A stretch of DNA of 64,000 nucleotides from Streptomyces sp. NBC_01197 (GTDB lineage: Bacteria > Actinomycetota > Actinomycetes > Streptomycetales > Streptomycetaceae). The translations under genes and the position numbers were made by a program. This document shows positions 16,525 through 26,368 of this stretch, in pieces (the first letter of the stretch is position 1; every line of letters begins with the position of its first letter). The notes beneath the pieces are model-generated. The model ran no database searches. It was not told the DNA's origin and saw nothing but the letters and a program-made list of their open reading frames with translations. Location: NCBI RefSeq assembly GCF_036010505.1, contig NZ_CP108569.1, positions 3,669,001-3,733,000 on the forward strand, read 5' to 3'.

Positions 16525-16612
16525 GCCGCTCCCGAGATGCCGGAATTGCACCGGGATGTGACGCTGGGTCCGTCGTTTCTTCTGCTTTCTGCTGCCGGTG
16601 GGCCCGGCGGGA

Positions 16613-17518
16613 ATGAGGGGGCATCCAGTGATCGGTCTGGTGGCGCTTGCGGTGATGCTGTCCCCGGTCTCGGTGGGCACGGAGGTGCCGCCACCGGCAG
16701 TCGGCGTCACCGCCGGCCAGGGCACGTCCCCGGGTGCCGCTCCGAGCGACACGGCGAGCGCGGCCACGGCCCCAGCGGGTACGGCGGGGGGGCCGGACGG
16801 CGGAGCCGCCGACGAGGGCACGACCGGGATCACGGGCACGGCGGGCGACGCCGGCATGGCGGGCGACGCGGGCGACCCGGGCGGCTTGGGCAACGTGGGC
16901 GACTTGGGCGCGGAGACCGCCGGGACCGGCGGCGGCCCGGGCGCCGTCGGGCGGCCCGACGGCGAGGACACCGGGGGCGGCCGGGGCGGCGGCAGCAGGG
17001 ACACCGGCAGCAGGGGCGGCAGCACGACGGGAGCAGACCTCGGCGCAGGCGGACCGAAACCTTCCGGATCCGCATCCGGCAGCACCTCCGCGCGCCCGTC
17101 ACCTCGCGACTCACTGGCGGGCAGCCCCGCAGGTCAGGGCCGCCCAAGGCCGGGCAGGACCTCGGGCGCCTCGCTCTCCCCCTCCGGCGTACCGAGCCTC
17201 CCCGCCCGCCCGAGCGCCTCCGCCCATGTGGTCCACCCCTCCGTACCCATGCGGGCCCCCCACCCGCCGGCCGCCCGGCACCAGCACTCCTGGTCATCGG
17301 GCAACGACGAGCACACCGGGCGGGCAACGGATCCCGTCGCGCCGGACAGCCTGGCCCCCAGCGCCAAGGACATGGAAGCGGCAGGCAGGCACGCCACACC
17401 GCAGGCCGATTCCCGCGCGGCGGCACTTCCCCTGAAGGTGGGGGCAATGGGCGCCGGACTTGCCCTGATCGGTCTCGGCCTGGGCTTCCTGGGACTGCGG
17501 CTGCGCCGGGCGCAGTAG
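16613..17518 (+). CDS. Secreted or membrane-anchored low-complexity protein
   Basis: 301 residues from ATG 16613 (a GTG at 16598 is an alternative). The N-terminus (MRGHPVIGLVALAVMLSP) looks like a signal peptide or membrane anchor. The middle 220 residues are Gly/Ala/Pro/Ser/Thr-rich with no fold I recognise. The C-terminus has one hydrophobic helix (GAMGAGLALIGLGLGFLGL) ending in LRRAQ, as in a tail-anchored or sorting-type cell-surface protein, but no clear LPxTG or LAxTG motif. It follows the kinase in the same direction. Function unknown. Confidence 0.6.
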   Translation: MRGHPVIGLVALAVMLSPVSVGTEVPPPAVGVTAGQGTSPGAAPSDTASAATAPAGTAGGPDGGAADEGTTGITGTAGDAGMAGDAGDPGGLGNVGDLGAETAGTGGGPGAVGRPDGEDTGGGRGGGSRDTGSRGGSTTGADLGAGGPKPSGSASGSTSARPSPRDSLAGSPAGQGRPRPGRTSGASLSPSGVPSLPARPSASAHVVHPSVPMRAPHPPAARHQHSWSSGNDEHTGRATDPVAPDSLAPSAKDMEAAGRHATPQADSRAAALPLKVGAMGAGLALIGLGLGFLGLRLRRAQ

Positions 17519-17526
17519 CTTGCGTC

Positions 17527-17564
17527 GATCGACATACTCGGTATACATACTGAGTATGTCGATC
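17527..17564. promoter_or_regulatory. Long perfect inverted repeat over the padR-family start codon (probable operator)
   Basis: GATCGACATACTC at 17527-17539 is exactly complementary to 17552-17564 (GAGTATGTCGATC), separated by 12 bp (GGTATACATACT). The right arm contains the ATG (17556-17558) of the PadR-family gene. PadR proteins bind such dyads and usually repress themselves. Overlap with the start codon suggests direct blockade of initiation or a near-leaderless transcript. Confidence 0.85.
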
Positions 17565-18149
17565 CGTCACGGGCTACTGGCCCTCCTGGAGCGTGGCCCC
17601 CGCTACGGCTCTCAGCTCCGTACCGAGTTCGAGTCCCGGACCGGTTCCACCTGGCCGCTCAACGTCGGGCAGGTCTACACGACGCTCGCGCGCCTGGAGC
17701 GCGACGGCATGGTGGTCCAGGACTCCGAGGACGGCGCGGGCCACGCGCTGTACGCCATCACCGACGAGGGCCGCGAGGAACTCCGCAGCTGGTACGAGGC
17801 CCCGGTCGACCGCACCAGCCCGGCCCGCGACGAGCTGGCCATCAAGCTGGCGATGGCCGTCGGGGCGCCCGGCGTGGACATCCGCGCGGTGATCCAGTCG
17901 CAGCGCCACCACACGGTGAAGGCGATGCAGGACTACACACGGCTGAAGGCGCAGGCTCTGAACACCGAACCGGCCAACCGCGACGAGGTCGCCTGGCTGC
18001 TCGTACTGGAACAGCTGATCTTCCAGGCGGAGGCCGAGGCGCGCTGGCTCGACCACTGCGAGTCCCGCCTGGTCCGCCTGGCGGCCGCGGCACAGACAGA
18101 GCCCGCCCCGGCCACAGCACGGAAATCCCGTACAAAGACCCGCCGCTGA
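17556..18149 (+). CDS. PadR-family transcriptional regulator
   Basis: 197 residues. An N-terminal winged helix (MSIRHGLLALLERGPRYGSQL, then VYTTLARLERDGMV) and the C-terminal helical Vir_act_alpha_C domain identify PadR family subgroup 1. The start was set at ATG 17556, which gives the canonical N-terminus; residues from an upstream start at 17520 would be encoded by the palindrome itself. It lies upstream of an ABC exporter pair on the same strand. PadR-like regulators often control drug or lipid exporters, so this is the probable target besides itself. Confidence 0.93.
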   Translation: MSIRHGLLALLERGPRYGSQLRTEFESRTGSTWPLNVGQVYTTLARLERDGMVVQDSEDGAGHALYAITDEGREELRSWYEAPVDRTSPARDELAIKLAMAVGAPGVDIRAVIQSQRHHTVKAMQDYTRLKAQALNTEPANRDEVAWLLVLEQLIFQAEAEARWLDHCESRLVRLAAAAQTEPAPATARKSRTKTRR

Positions 18150-18163
18150 GCCCTCGTTGACCG

Positions 18164-18329
18164 CCCGTTCGGGCACCCGCCGGGCCCGTTCGGGAACGCG
18201 GGGAGTCTGTTCGGGCACCTGCCAAGTCCGTTTGGAACGGGCAAGCCCGCTCGGGCACCCTCCGGGTCCGTCCAGGAAGGCAACAGGCCCGTTCGGGCAC
18301 CGGACGGGCCTCGATCGGGCACCAGTCCC
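18164..18329. repeat. Degenerate 21-bp tandem repeat, eight units, between padR-like and ABC genes
   Basis: Unit starts are at 18164, 18185, 18206, 18227, 18246, 18267, 18288 and 18309. Spacing is 21 bp throughout except one 19-bp unit. The best-conserved core is CCCGTTCGGGCACC; every unit keeps a variant of the CGTTCGGG half-palindrome. The 300-bp gap 18150-18449 is otherwise without a gene. The 21-bp period is compatible with both seven codons and two DNA helical turns, which places all cores on one face of the helix. No start codon with RBS supports translation. Confidence 0.75.
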
Positions 18330-18449
18330 AGCACAACCGGGCATGCGCTCGTCCCGTCCAGCCACTTGCCCAGCCGGCGCGCACAACTGCCCGACTCCGC
18401 GGCTCACTTGCCACCCAGCCGACCGATCACCCGCACCCAGGGGGGACCC

Positions 18450-19186
<737 letters not shown>

Positions 19187-19190
<4 letters not shown>

Positions 19191-22078
19191 ACGTGTTCAC
19201 AGGCTGGCGCGCTGCCTTCCGTATCGCTCGCAGGGACGCACTGCGCGCCAAGGGCCGCAGCGCCCTGGTTGTCGCCATGATCGCGCTGCCGGTGCTGGGG
19301 GTCACGGCGGCGGACATCACGTACCGCAGTTCGGTCCCGACGCGGGCGGAGAAGCTGACCTCCGAGATGGGCGCGGCCGACGCGCTGTTCAGCGATGCGG
19401 GCATGGGCGGCGGCCCGATCGAGCAGATGCCGGCGGCCGACTCGTACCAGCAGGCCGACGCGGAGGGCAACGGCACATCCGGCGGGAAGACCGGTCAAGG
19501 GCAAGCCGGACAGCAGACCGCACCGCCGGACCTGAAAGCCGTGCTCCCCGAGGGGGCGCGCGCCATCACCCGGCAGACCGTGCTGTCGACCGTCACCACC
19601 AAGTACGGCATCAAGCCCACTGACGTCACCGAACTGGACACCTCGGACCCGCTGGTCAGCGGGATGATCAAGCTGGTGCGCGGCGCGTACCCGAAGACGG
19701 ACAGCGACCTCGTCGCCAACGACGGCTTCCTCAAGTCGGCCGGGCTGCACGTCGGTTCGCACACCACAGTCCGGGGCGCCGACAAGACCTTCACGATCAC
19801 CGGCGCCGTAGAGGTGCCCGCCAGTCTGAAGGACAGCTTCCTGTACGTGCGGCCGGGCGCCCTCATCAAGCCCTGGCAGCGGGCGGCCGCCGCCGACCAC
19901 ACCATCACGCCGCCCAGCCCCGGCCGCCTGTCCCTGTTCGTCAAGGCCGCCGGAGCCTCGGGGGTGAGCTGGCAGGACGTCCTCGCGGCCAACAAGCACG
20001 GCGTACTGGTCGAGTCCCGCAGCGTCGTTCTCAAGCCGCCGCCGGACGCCCAGGTCCCGATGGCGTCCCACATCGGCGGCACGGGGTCCGGCCACGGGCT
20101 CGAACTGACCGCGTCGCTCGCCACCGTCGTCGCCATGGCGATGCTGGAGATCGTGCTGCTGGCGGGCCCGGCCTTCGCGGTCGGTGCGCGCCGCTCGCGG
20201 CGCCAGCTCGGTCTGGTCGGCACCTGCGGCGGCGACCGGCGGCACATCCGCGCCGTGGTCCTCGCCGGGGGAGCGGTGCTGGGCGGAGCGGGCGCGGTCG
20301 CCGGTACCGCCGCGGGTGTCGCCCTGACGGTCGCGCTGCGCCCGGTGATCGAGGGGTGGTCGGGCAAGCGGTTCGGCAGCCTCGCGATCCACCCCGTGGA
20401 TCTGGTGGGTATCGCGGCGATCGGCCTGGTCACCGGCGTACTGGCGGCGCTGGTGCCGGCCGTCGTGGCGGGCCGGCAGCCGGTCGTCGAATCCCTCACG
20501 GGCCGGCGCGGAGTGCGCCGCTCCTCACGGGTGATGCCGGTGCTCGGGACCGTCGCCATCGTGCTCGGGGGCGCCGTGGCCGTCGTCGGCGGGCTCAAGG
20601 GCCGTGCGGTACCCGTCGCCGCCGGCTCGGTCGTCGCCGAACTGGGGGTACTCGCCTGCATCCCGGTGATCGTGGGCTCGCTCGGCCGGCTGGGCCGCTT
20701 CCTCCCGCTCGCCCCGCGGCTCGCCCTGCGCGACGCGGCCCGCAACCGGGGCCGTACGGCACCCGCCGTCGCGGCGGTGATGGCCGCGGTCGCGGGCACC
20801 GTCGCCGTCGCCACGTACACCGCGAGCACCCGGGCGGAGCAGGCGTACAACGCCCATCTCTCGCTGCCGGCCAACGTCGTCGCGATCAACGCCGACACCT
20901 ATTCGGAGCACGCGGACCCGGCGAGGGCGCTGGAACTGGCCCGCGGGCTCGCCCGGCGCGATCTGCCGGTGCGGGGCACGCCCGCGACCATCAGCCGGGT
21001 GTGGGCGGGCAGCGACTGCGACAAGTTCCCCAATGCGGACGCCGACGCCTGCGGCTCGTTCACCATGGCCAAGCCGAAGGCCAACATCTGCCCGCTGCAG
21101 GCGCCCGGCGGCAAGGACCTGGCGGCCAGGCTCTCCCCGGCCGGGCACAAGCGGCTGATGAACTCGCCGAAGTGCAAGGACGCGGAGTATGCCGACGACT
21201 ACTTCGGCAATGAGTCGGAGATCGTCGTCGGCGACAGCGCGACACTGCGTGTCTACGCCGGTCTGAACGACCCGGCCGCCGCCAGGGCGCTGGCCGCCGG
21301 CACCCCCGTACTGCTCAACAACGCGTACGCCGGGCCGGACGGCAAGGTCACCCTGAAAGCCGTCCACCGCTACACCGCCGAGGACAGGGCGAACCGCGAA
21401 CGGCACCCCGGAAAGGCCAGGACGACCGTCAGTCACCTCACGGTCTACCGGGCTGCCGCCCCGTACGCGGCCACCCCCGGGATCCGCATGATCATGCCGC
21501 AGACCGCCGCCGACCGCCTCGGACTGCACACGGGCCCGGTCTCCGCCGTCTACCGGGTCGCGCACCGGCCGACCGACGCGGAGAAGCAGCGCTTCGACGA
21601 CGGGATGTCACAGGCCGGAAACGGTGCCTACCTCTGGCAGAACGAGCAGCCGGAGGGCAGCGACACCACCATGCTGATCCTCGCGCTGTTCTCGGGTGTG
21701 GTGACGCTGGGCGCGGCCGCCATCACCACGGGCCTGGCGAAGGCCGACGCGGAGGCCGACCTGACGACCCTGAGCGCGATCGGCGCCCCGCCCGGCGTAC
21801 GGCGCACGCTCAGCGGCTTCCAGTGCGCGGTGGTCGCGGGAACGGGCGTGCTGCTCGGGACCGCGGCGGGTGCGATGCCCGCGGTCGCGGTGCGGCTCAC
21901 CGACCTCAAGCGGGCGCTGGACCAGATGCGGGCGCACCCGATGGACTCCGCGTACACACCGATCGTGCTGCCGTGGGAGACCATCGGCATCCTCGCCGTG
22001 GCGGTACCGGTCCTGGCCGGTCTGCTGGCTGCGGGCTTCACCCGGTCACGTCTGGTCCTGGCCCGGCGGGCAGGCTGA
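19187..22078 (+). CDS. FtsX/MacB-like ABC transporter permease
   Basis: 963 residues, long for the class because two FtsX-type units are fused. It has an N-terminal membrane helix, an extracellular domain (about 50-310), then a four-helix FtsX bundle with an internal break (about 310-540). A second extracellular domain follows (about 555-830; Cys-containing, with CDKFPNADADACGSF), and then a final three-helix bundle (about 835-960). It starts at GTG 19187, overlapping the ATPase stop. With the ATPase it should form an exporter or a mechanotransmitting complex. The substrate is unknown; PadR control is likely from gene order. Confidence 0.9.
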
Positions 22079-22153
22079 CGTGGCACACGCGGTGGATCAA
22101 CCCGGATCGGGGGTACAACCCCTCATGGAGTACGTGTGCGAGACAATGGCGGC

Positions 22154-22714
22154 ATGGAGATGCCGAGGAGTGAACGGTCGGAACAGCCGGAGGAGCACCC
22201 CAAGGTCCTCATCGTGGGACAGGACGGGATGGCGCTCGGCGGCGGGGCCGCCGGTGACGACGAGTCGCGCGAGGTCCCAGTGACAGAAATGGTGGAACAG
22301 CCCGCCAAGGTCATGCGCATCGGCAGCATGATCAAACAACTTCTGGAGGAGGTCAGGGCGGCCCCTCTCGACGAGGCGAGCCGGGTCCGGCTCAAGGACA
22401 TCCACGCCTCGTCCGTAAAGGAGCTGGAGGACGGTCTGGCCCCTGAGCTGGTGGAGGAGCTGGAACGCCTCTCGCTGCCGTTCACCAACGAGGCCATCCC
22501 GTCGGAGGCGGAACTGCGCATCGCGCAGGCACAGTTGGTGGGCTGGCTGGAAGGTCTGTTCCATGGCATCCAGACGGCGCTGTTCGCGCAGCAGATGGCG
22601 GCGAGGGCCCAACTGGAACAGATGCGCCGGGCGCTTCCCCCGGGTGCGGGCGGCCAGGAGGAAGAGGACGCGGACGGCGGCCACGGAGCGATCCGCTCAG
22701 GCCCGTACCTCTGA
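22154..22714 (+). CDS. bpa: Bacterial proteasome activator (Bpa/PafE family)
   Basis: 186 residues, matching the Bpa family (DUF2587). The central helical region begins VMRIGSMIKQLLEEVR and continues through SELRI-like helices to MAARAQLEQMRRAL. In Mycobacterium tuberculosis, Bpa forms a dodecameric ATP-independent ring that opens the 20S proteasome through a C-terminal GQYL motif. Here the protein ends GPYL, retaining the Tyr-Leu end. ATG at 22154 was used; another ATG two codons later is possible. It stands alone after the ABC permease, followed by a strong terminator. Confidence 0.88.
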   Translation: MEMPRSERSEQPEEHPKVLIVGQDGMALGGGAAGDDESREVPVTEMVEQPAKVMRIGSMIKQLLEEVRAAPLDEASRVRLKDIHASSVKELEDGLAPELVEELERLSLPFTNEAIPSEAELRIAQAQLVGWLEGLFHGIQTALFAQQMAARAQLEQMRRALPPGAGGQEEEDADGGHGAIRSGPYL

Positions 22715-22800
22715 TCCGGTCCGCCTCTTCCGGTCCGCCTGATTCCCCCCTGTTTCTGAACCCCCTGTCCGCCTCTTTGGCCTTTCGCCGAACCGAACAC

Positions 22801-22850
22801 CGACCGAGGCCCGGCCTCCCGCAGCAACACGCGGGGCCGGGCCTCGGTCG
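22801..22850. terminator. Strong bidirectional terminator
   Basis: A perfect 16-bp stem, CGACCGAGGCCCGGCC at 22801-22816 with its complement at 22835-22850, encloses an 18-nt loop. It separates the convergent bpa (+) and quinone oxidoreductase (-) genes. Confidence 0.88.
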
Positions 22851-22867
22851 TTGTGCTTCTTCCGGCC

Positions 22868-23845
22868 CTACGCCTGCAGCAGGACCTTCCCCACGTGCAC
22901 CCCGGAATCCAGCACCCGGTGCCCCTCCGCCGCGAGAGCCATCGGCAGCACCTGGTCCACCACGGGCCGCACCCGGCCGCCGGAAATCAGTGGCCAGACA
23001 TGTTCACGGACCGCGGCGACGATCGCCGCCTTCTCTCCCAGCGGCCGTGCCCGCAACGACGTGGCCGTGACGGCGCCCCGCTTCCCCAGCAGTACCGCGA
23101 GGTTCAACTCGCCCTTCACACCGCCCTGCATACCGATCACCGCGAGCCGCCCGCTGGTCGCCAGCGCCTCCACGTTCCGGTCCAGGTACTTCGCGCCGAC
23201 GATGTCGAGGATGACGTCGGCCCCGGCACCGCCGGTCGCCTTCCGGATCTCCTCGACGAAGTCCTGCTCGCGGTAGTTGATCAGTACGTCGGCGCCCAAC
23301 TCCGCACAGCGGGCCAGTTTCTCGGGGCTGCCCGCCGTCACGGCGACCCGGGCCCCAACCGCCTTGCCCAGCTGGATCGCCATCGTGCCGATCCCGCTCG
23401 ACCCGCCGTGCACCAGCAGCATCTCGCCGGGGCGCAGATGGGCGACCATGAACACGTTGGACCAGACGGTGCACGTGACTTCCGGCAGCCCCGCCGCCGT
23501 GACGAGATCGATCCCGTCCGGGACCGGCAGCAGCTGCCCCACCGGTACGGCGACTCTCTCCGCGTATCCGCCGCCGCTCAGCAGCGCACACACCTCGTCG
23601 CCGACGGCCCAGCCGGAGACCCCGGGTCCGAGGGCGGTGATCCGCCCGGAGCATTCCAGGCCGGGATACGGCGACGCCCCGGGGGGCGGGTTGTAGAAGC
23701 CCTGGCGTTGCAGCACATCGGCGCGGTTGACGGCGGACGCCACGACCTCGACGAGGACTTCGCCCTCGCCGGGGACGGGGTCGGGCACTTCGGCCCAGAC
23801 AAGCGCCTCGGGACCGCCGGGTTCGGGGATCGTGATCGCATGCAT
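22868..23845 (-). CDS. NAD(P)H:quinone oxidoreductase (MDR family, PIG3-like)
   Basis: 325 residues. The GroES-like domain starts MHAITIPEPGGPEAL. The conserved NRADVLQRQGFYNPPPG is typical of PIG3/TP53I3-like quinone reductases. The Rossmann motif GGSSGIGTMAIQL and the AELGADVLINY block follow. ATG at 23845 starts the conserved domain; an upstream start at 23899 would overlap the neighbouring channel gene. It lies 10 bp after the stop of the K+ channel gene on the same strand and is probably in one operon with it. Confidence 0.9.
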   Translation of the reverse strand: MHAITIPEPGGPEALVWAEVPDPVPGEGEVLVEVVASAVNRADVLQRQGFYNPPPGASPYPGLECSGRITALGPGVSGWAVGDEVCALLSGGGYAERVAVPVGQLLPVPDGIDLVTAAGLPEVTCTVWSNVFMVAHLRPGEMLLVHGGSSGIGTMAIQLGKAVGARVAVTAGSPEKLARCAELGADVLINYREQDFVEEIRKATGGAGADVILDIVGAKYLDRNVEALATSGRLAVIGMQGGVKGELNLAVLLGKRGAVTATSLRARPLGEKAAIVAAVREHVWPLISGGRVRPVVDQVLPMALAAEGHRVLDSGVHVGKVLLQA

Positions 23846-23855
23846 GATCGCGAGG

Positions 23856-24935
23856 CTACTCCGCACCGGCTCCGGCCGCCTTGGGGGAGACCCGGACAAT
23901 CGCGATCACCCGGTCGGTGAGCTGGAGCGGACTGGCTTCGGGATCGTCGTACCCGATCAGCCGGTGACCGCGCTTCACAGTGACGACCAGATCGTTCGCG
24001 TCCCGGACGCTCCGCCCCACCTCGTCCTTTATGACCGGCCGTTCGACCAGGTCGAGTCCGCTGCCCTGCTGGATCAGATCCTCCATCACGGTTCCCGCGC
24101 TCGGGCTGAGTACGGAGAGCCCGAGCAGCCGCCCCGCCGCACTGGCGCTCGTGATCACCGCGTCGGCCCCGGACTGGCGCAGCAGCGGAGCGTTCTCCTC
24201 CTCCCGCACCGCGGCGACGATCTTCGCCCCGCGGTTGAGCTGCCGCGCGGTCAGCGTGACCAGTACGGCGGTGTCGTCGCGCTGGGTGGCGATGACGATC
24301 TGCCGGGCACGCTGCACCTCGGCGCGGAGCAGTACGTCGCTGCGGGTCGCATCGCCGATGACGCCCGCGAAGCCCTCCGCGTTGGCGGCCTCGATGACCT
24401 TGCTGTTGGGGTCGACGACAACGATCTGCTCCTGCTTCAGGCCGGTCGCACACAGCGTCTGCATCGCGGAGCGGCCTTTCGTACCGAATCCGATGACGAC
24501 GGTGTGGTCACGCAAGCGGAGCCTCCAGCGGTTCAGCCGCCACTCCTCCCGGGTGCGCTCGGTGAGCACTTCGAGAGTGGTGCCGACCAGGATGATCAGG
24601 AAGAGCACGCGCAGCGGCGTGACGATGAGGATGTTGGTGAGCCTGGCACCGTCGCTGTACGGGACGATGTCGCCGTAACCCGTGGTGGAGAGGGTGACCG
24701 TGGCGTAGTAGAAGGAGTCGAGCAGGTCGACCTTGCTGTCGGCGTTGTCGTGGTAACCATCGCGGTCGAACCAGACGATGAGCGCCGTCACCGCCAGCAC
24801 CAGCAGCGCAATCAGCACTCGCCTGCCGACCTGCCGGAGGGGCCGCTCGACCACCCGACGAGGCAGTTTCACCCGGCGGGTGACCAGCTTCTCCCCCACC
24901 TGCCGGTCGAGGGCATCATGGCCGGGCAGTTTCAC
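23856..24935 (-). CDS. Potassium channel protein with TrkA-N (RCK) domain
   Basis: 359 residues. A first membrane helix (RRVLIALLVLAVTALIVWF), a pore helix with filter TTGYGD (about 84-89) and a second membrane helix form a two-TM K+ channel. The cytoplasmic RCK/TrkA-N NAD-binding domain follows (VVIGFGTKGRSAMQTL), then a TrkA-C-like end. The start was placed at GTG 24935: GGAGGAG lies 8 nt upstream, and this GTG overlaps the moeA stop (GTGA). That start codon lies inside a perfect parS site. Upstream starts (24956) have no RBS. Confidence 0.88.
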   Translation of the reverse strand: MKLPGHDALDRQVGEKLVTRRVKLPRRVVERPLRQVGRRVLIALLVLAVTALIVWFDRDGYHDNADSKVDLLDSFYYATVTLSTTGYGDIVPYSDGARLTNILIVTPLRVLFLIILVGTTLEVLTERTREEWRLNRWRLRLRDHTVVIGFGTKGRSAMQTLCATGLKQEQIVVVDPNSKVIEAANAEGFAGVIGDATRSDVLLRAEVQRARQIVIATQRDDTAVLVTLTARQLNRGAKIVAAVREEENAPLLRQSGADAVITSASAAGRLLGLSVLSPSAGTVMEDLIQQGSGLDLVERPVIKDEVGRSVRDANDLVVTVKRGHRLIGYDDPEASPLQLTDRVIAIVRVSPKAAGAGAE

Positions 24936-24942
24936 GTGAAAC
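24929..24942. promoter_or_regulatory. parS: parS, ParB-binding centromere site
   Basis: GTTTCACGTGAAAC, a perfect 14-bp palindrome identical to the established bacterial parS consensus core. Streptomyces chromosomes carry many copies clustered around oriC, where ParB loads for segregation. This copy sits at the moeA/channel gene junction and supplies both the moeA TGA and the channel GTG on the minus strand. Confidence 0.95.
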
Positions 24943-26368
24943 ACTCCTCCGCCCACGGGAGATCGAGGATCTCCAGCAGCTGGCCGGCTCGCGCGCCTCC
25001 GGACGGTACGACGGCGAGCCCGTCCGCCGCAGCGATACCGCGGAGCATCGCCGGCCCATGGAAATGCAGCGGGACCACCTCATCGGTCCGGTGCACCACT
25101 GGCACGAGCCGGGTGTCATACGGGTGGCCGTGCACCTCTTCGCTCACGGGCATGGCATAAGCCTCCCGGGCGGCGCGGCCGGCGAGCCCACGCAGCAGCG
25201 GATCGGCGAGCGTCAGCAGCCCGGATACGGCGGCCAGCGGGTTTCCGGGCAGTCCGACGAGATGGCGTCCGTCGGCCAGCCGGGCGAGCAGCATCGGATG
25301 GCCGGGGCGCACGGCGACGCTGTCGACCAGCAGCTCGGCACCGAGCTTGTGGAGGATGGGATGGACATGGTCGACGGGCCCGGCGGCGGTGCCCCCGGTG
25401 GTGATGACCAGATCGGCCCCGGAGCCCGCTACGGCTTGGCGGAGGGCATCGGCGTCGTCACCGAGACGCCGCGTGGCCAGGACCTCGGCGCCTAGTGTCC
25501 GCAGCCAGGGGCCGATCATCGGTCCCAGAGCATCCCGGATCAGCCCGTCGTGCGGGAGCCCGTCGGCCAGCAACTCATCGCCGAGGACCAGGACTTCTAC
25601 CCGGGGGCGGGGGAGGACCGGCAGCTCGTCGTAGCCTGCCGCGGCTGCCAGACCGAGCACCGCGGGGGTCACCAGTCCCCCGGTCGGCAGAAGCTGGTCG
25701 CCGGTGCGGCACTCCTGCCCCCGGGGCCGGATGTCCTGCCCGGTGACCACTTGGCGCCGCGCGTGCAGTTGTCCGGTGCGGTCATCCGTCCGGGCGTGTT
25801 CGGTGCGGACGACGGCGGTCGCTTCGCGCGGGATCCGGGCGCCGGTGGCGATCCGTACGGCATCTCCGTCGGCGAGCCGCCCGGTCCCGGCGTGACCGGC
25901 GAGGACGTCGTCCCGGTCGCTGATCCGCCAGGGTCCCGGCCCGGAGACCGCCCAGCCGTCCATGGCCGAGGTGTCGAAGGACGGCAGATCGGTGAGCGCG
26001 GTCAGCGGTCCCGCGAGGATCAGACCCAGCGCCCGGTCCAGTGGCGACCGCCGCGCGGAGACGGGCACCGCACGTCCCGCCCTCGCCGCACAGGCGCGGG
26101 CATCGGCCCAGGCCGCGGCGCGGTGCTTCTCCGGTGCGGCGGGCCGCTGCCCGGAGTGCGTCCCGGTCTGCTGTCCGGCCTGGTCCCCGGTCTGCTGCAC
26201 GGGCTGCTGCCCGGAGTGGTTCCCGGTCTGCTGCACGGGCTGCTGCCCGGAGTGGTTCCCGCTCTCGGCGTGGTGGTTCTCCGATGCGGCGGTCGGCGGC
26301 ACGGCCGGTGGCTCCCTGCGGACCAGCGCCAGCGCTTCGTCGAGGTCGCGGTCCTGCTGTCCGGTCAT
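24932..26368 (-). CDS. moeA: Molybdopterin molybdenumtransferase MoeA with repeat-containing N-terminus
   Basis: 478 residues. The MoeA core begins near residue 75 and includes SAMDGWAV, DAVRIATGARIP and RPRGQECRTGD. The MoCF-fold segment LVITTGGTAAG and the late GLPGNPLAAV and LVPVV blocks follow. It inserts molybdate into adenylylated molybdopterin in molybdenum cofactor synthesis. The N-terminal 75 residues are Gln/Gly/His-rich with 12-residue repeats (SGQQPVQQTGNH) not usual in MoeA. The ATG at 26368 overlaps the upstream mobA stop by 4 bp (ATGA). The stop codon lies in parS. Confidence 0.92.
   Translation of the reverse strand: MTGQQDRDLDEALALVRREPPAVPPTAASENHHAESGNHSGQQPVQQTGNHSGQQPVQQTGDQAGQQTGTHSGQRPAAPEKHRAAAWADARACAARAGRAVPVSARRSPLDRALGLILAGPLTALTDLPSFDTSAMDGWAVSGPGPWRISDRDDVLAGHAGTGRLADGDAVRIATGARIPREATAVVRTEHARTDDRTGQLHARRQVVTGQDIRPRGQECRTGDQLLPTGGLVTPAVLGLAAAAGYDELPVLPRPRVEVLVLGDELLADGLPHDGLIRDALGPMIGPWLRTLGAEVLATRRLGDDADALRQAVAGSGADLVITTGGTAAGPVDHVHPILHKLGAELLVDSVAVRPGHPMLLARLADGRHLVGLPGNPLAAVSGLLTLADPLLRGLAGRAAREAYAMPVSEEVHGHPYDTRLVPVVHRTDEVVPLHFHGPAMLRGIAAADGLAVVPSGGARAGQLLEILDLPWAEECFT
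26189..26260 (-). repeat. Two perfect 36-bp tandem units inside moeA
   Basis: 26189-26224 and 26225-26260 are identical in sequence and encode two copies of a 12-residue Gln-rich unit in the MoeA N-terminal extension. Perfect identity implies a recent duplication or active slippage. Related, less perfect units flank the array. Confidence 0.9.

Noticed and set aside
18164-18329. Possible CRISPR array
   Set aside because: The repeats are contiguous 21-bp units without unique spacers and no cas genes are present; it is a tandem repeat.
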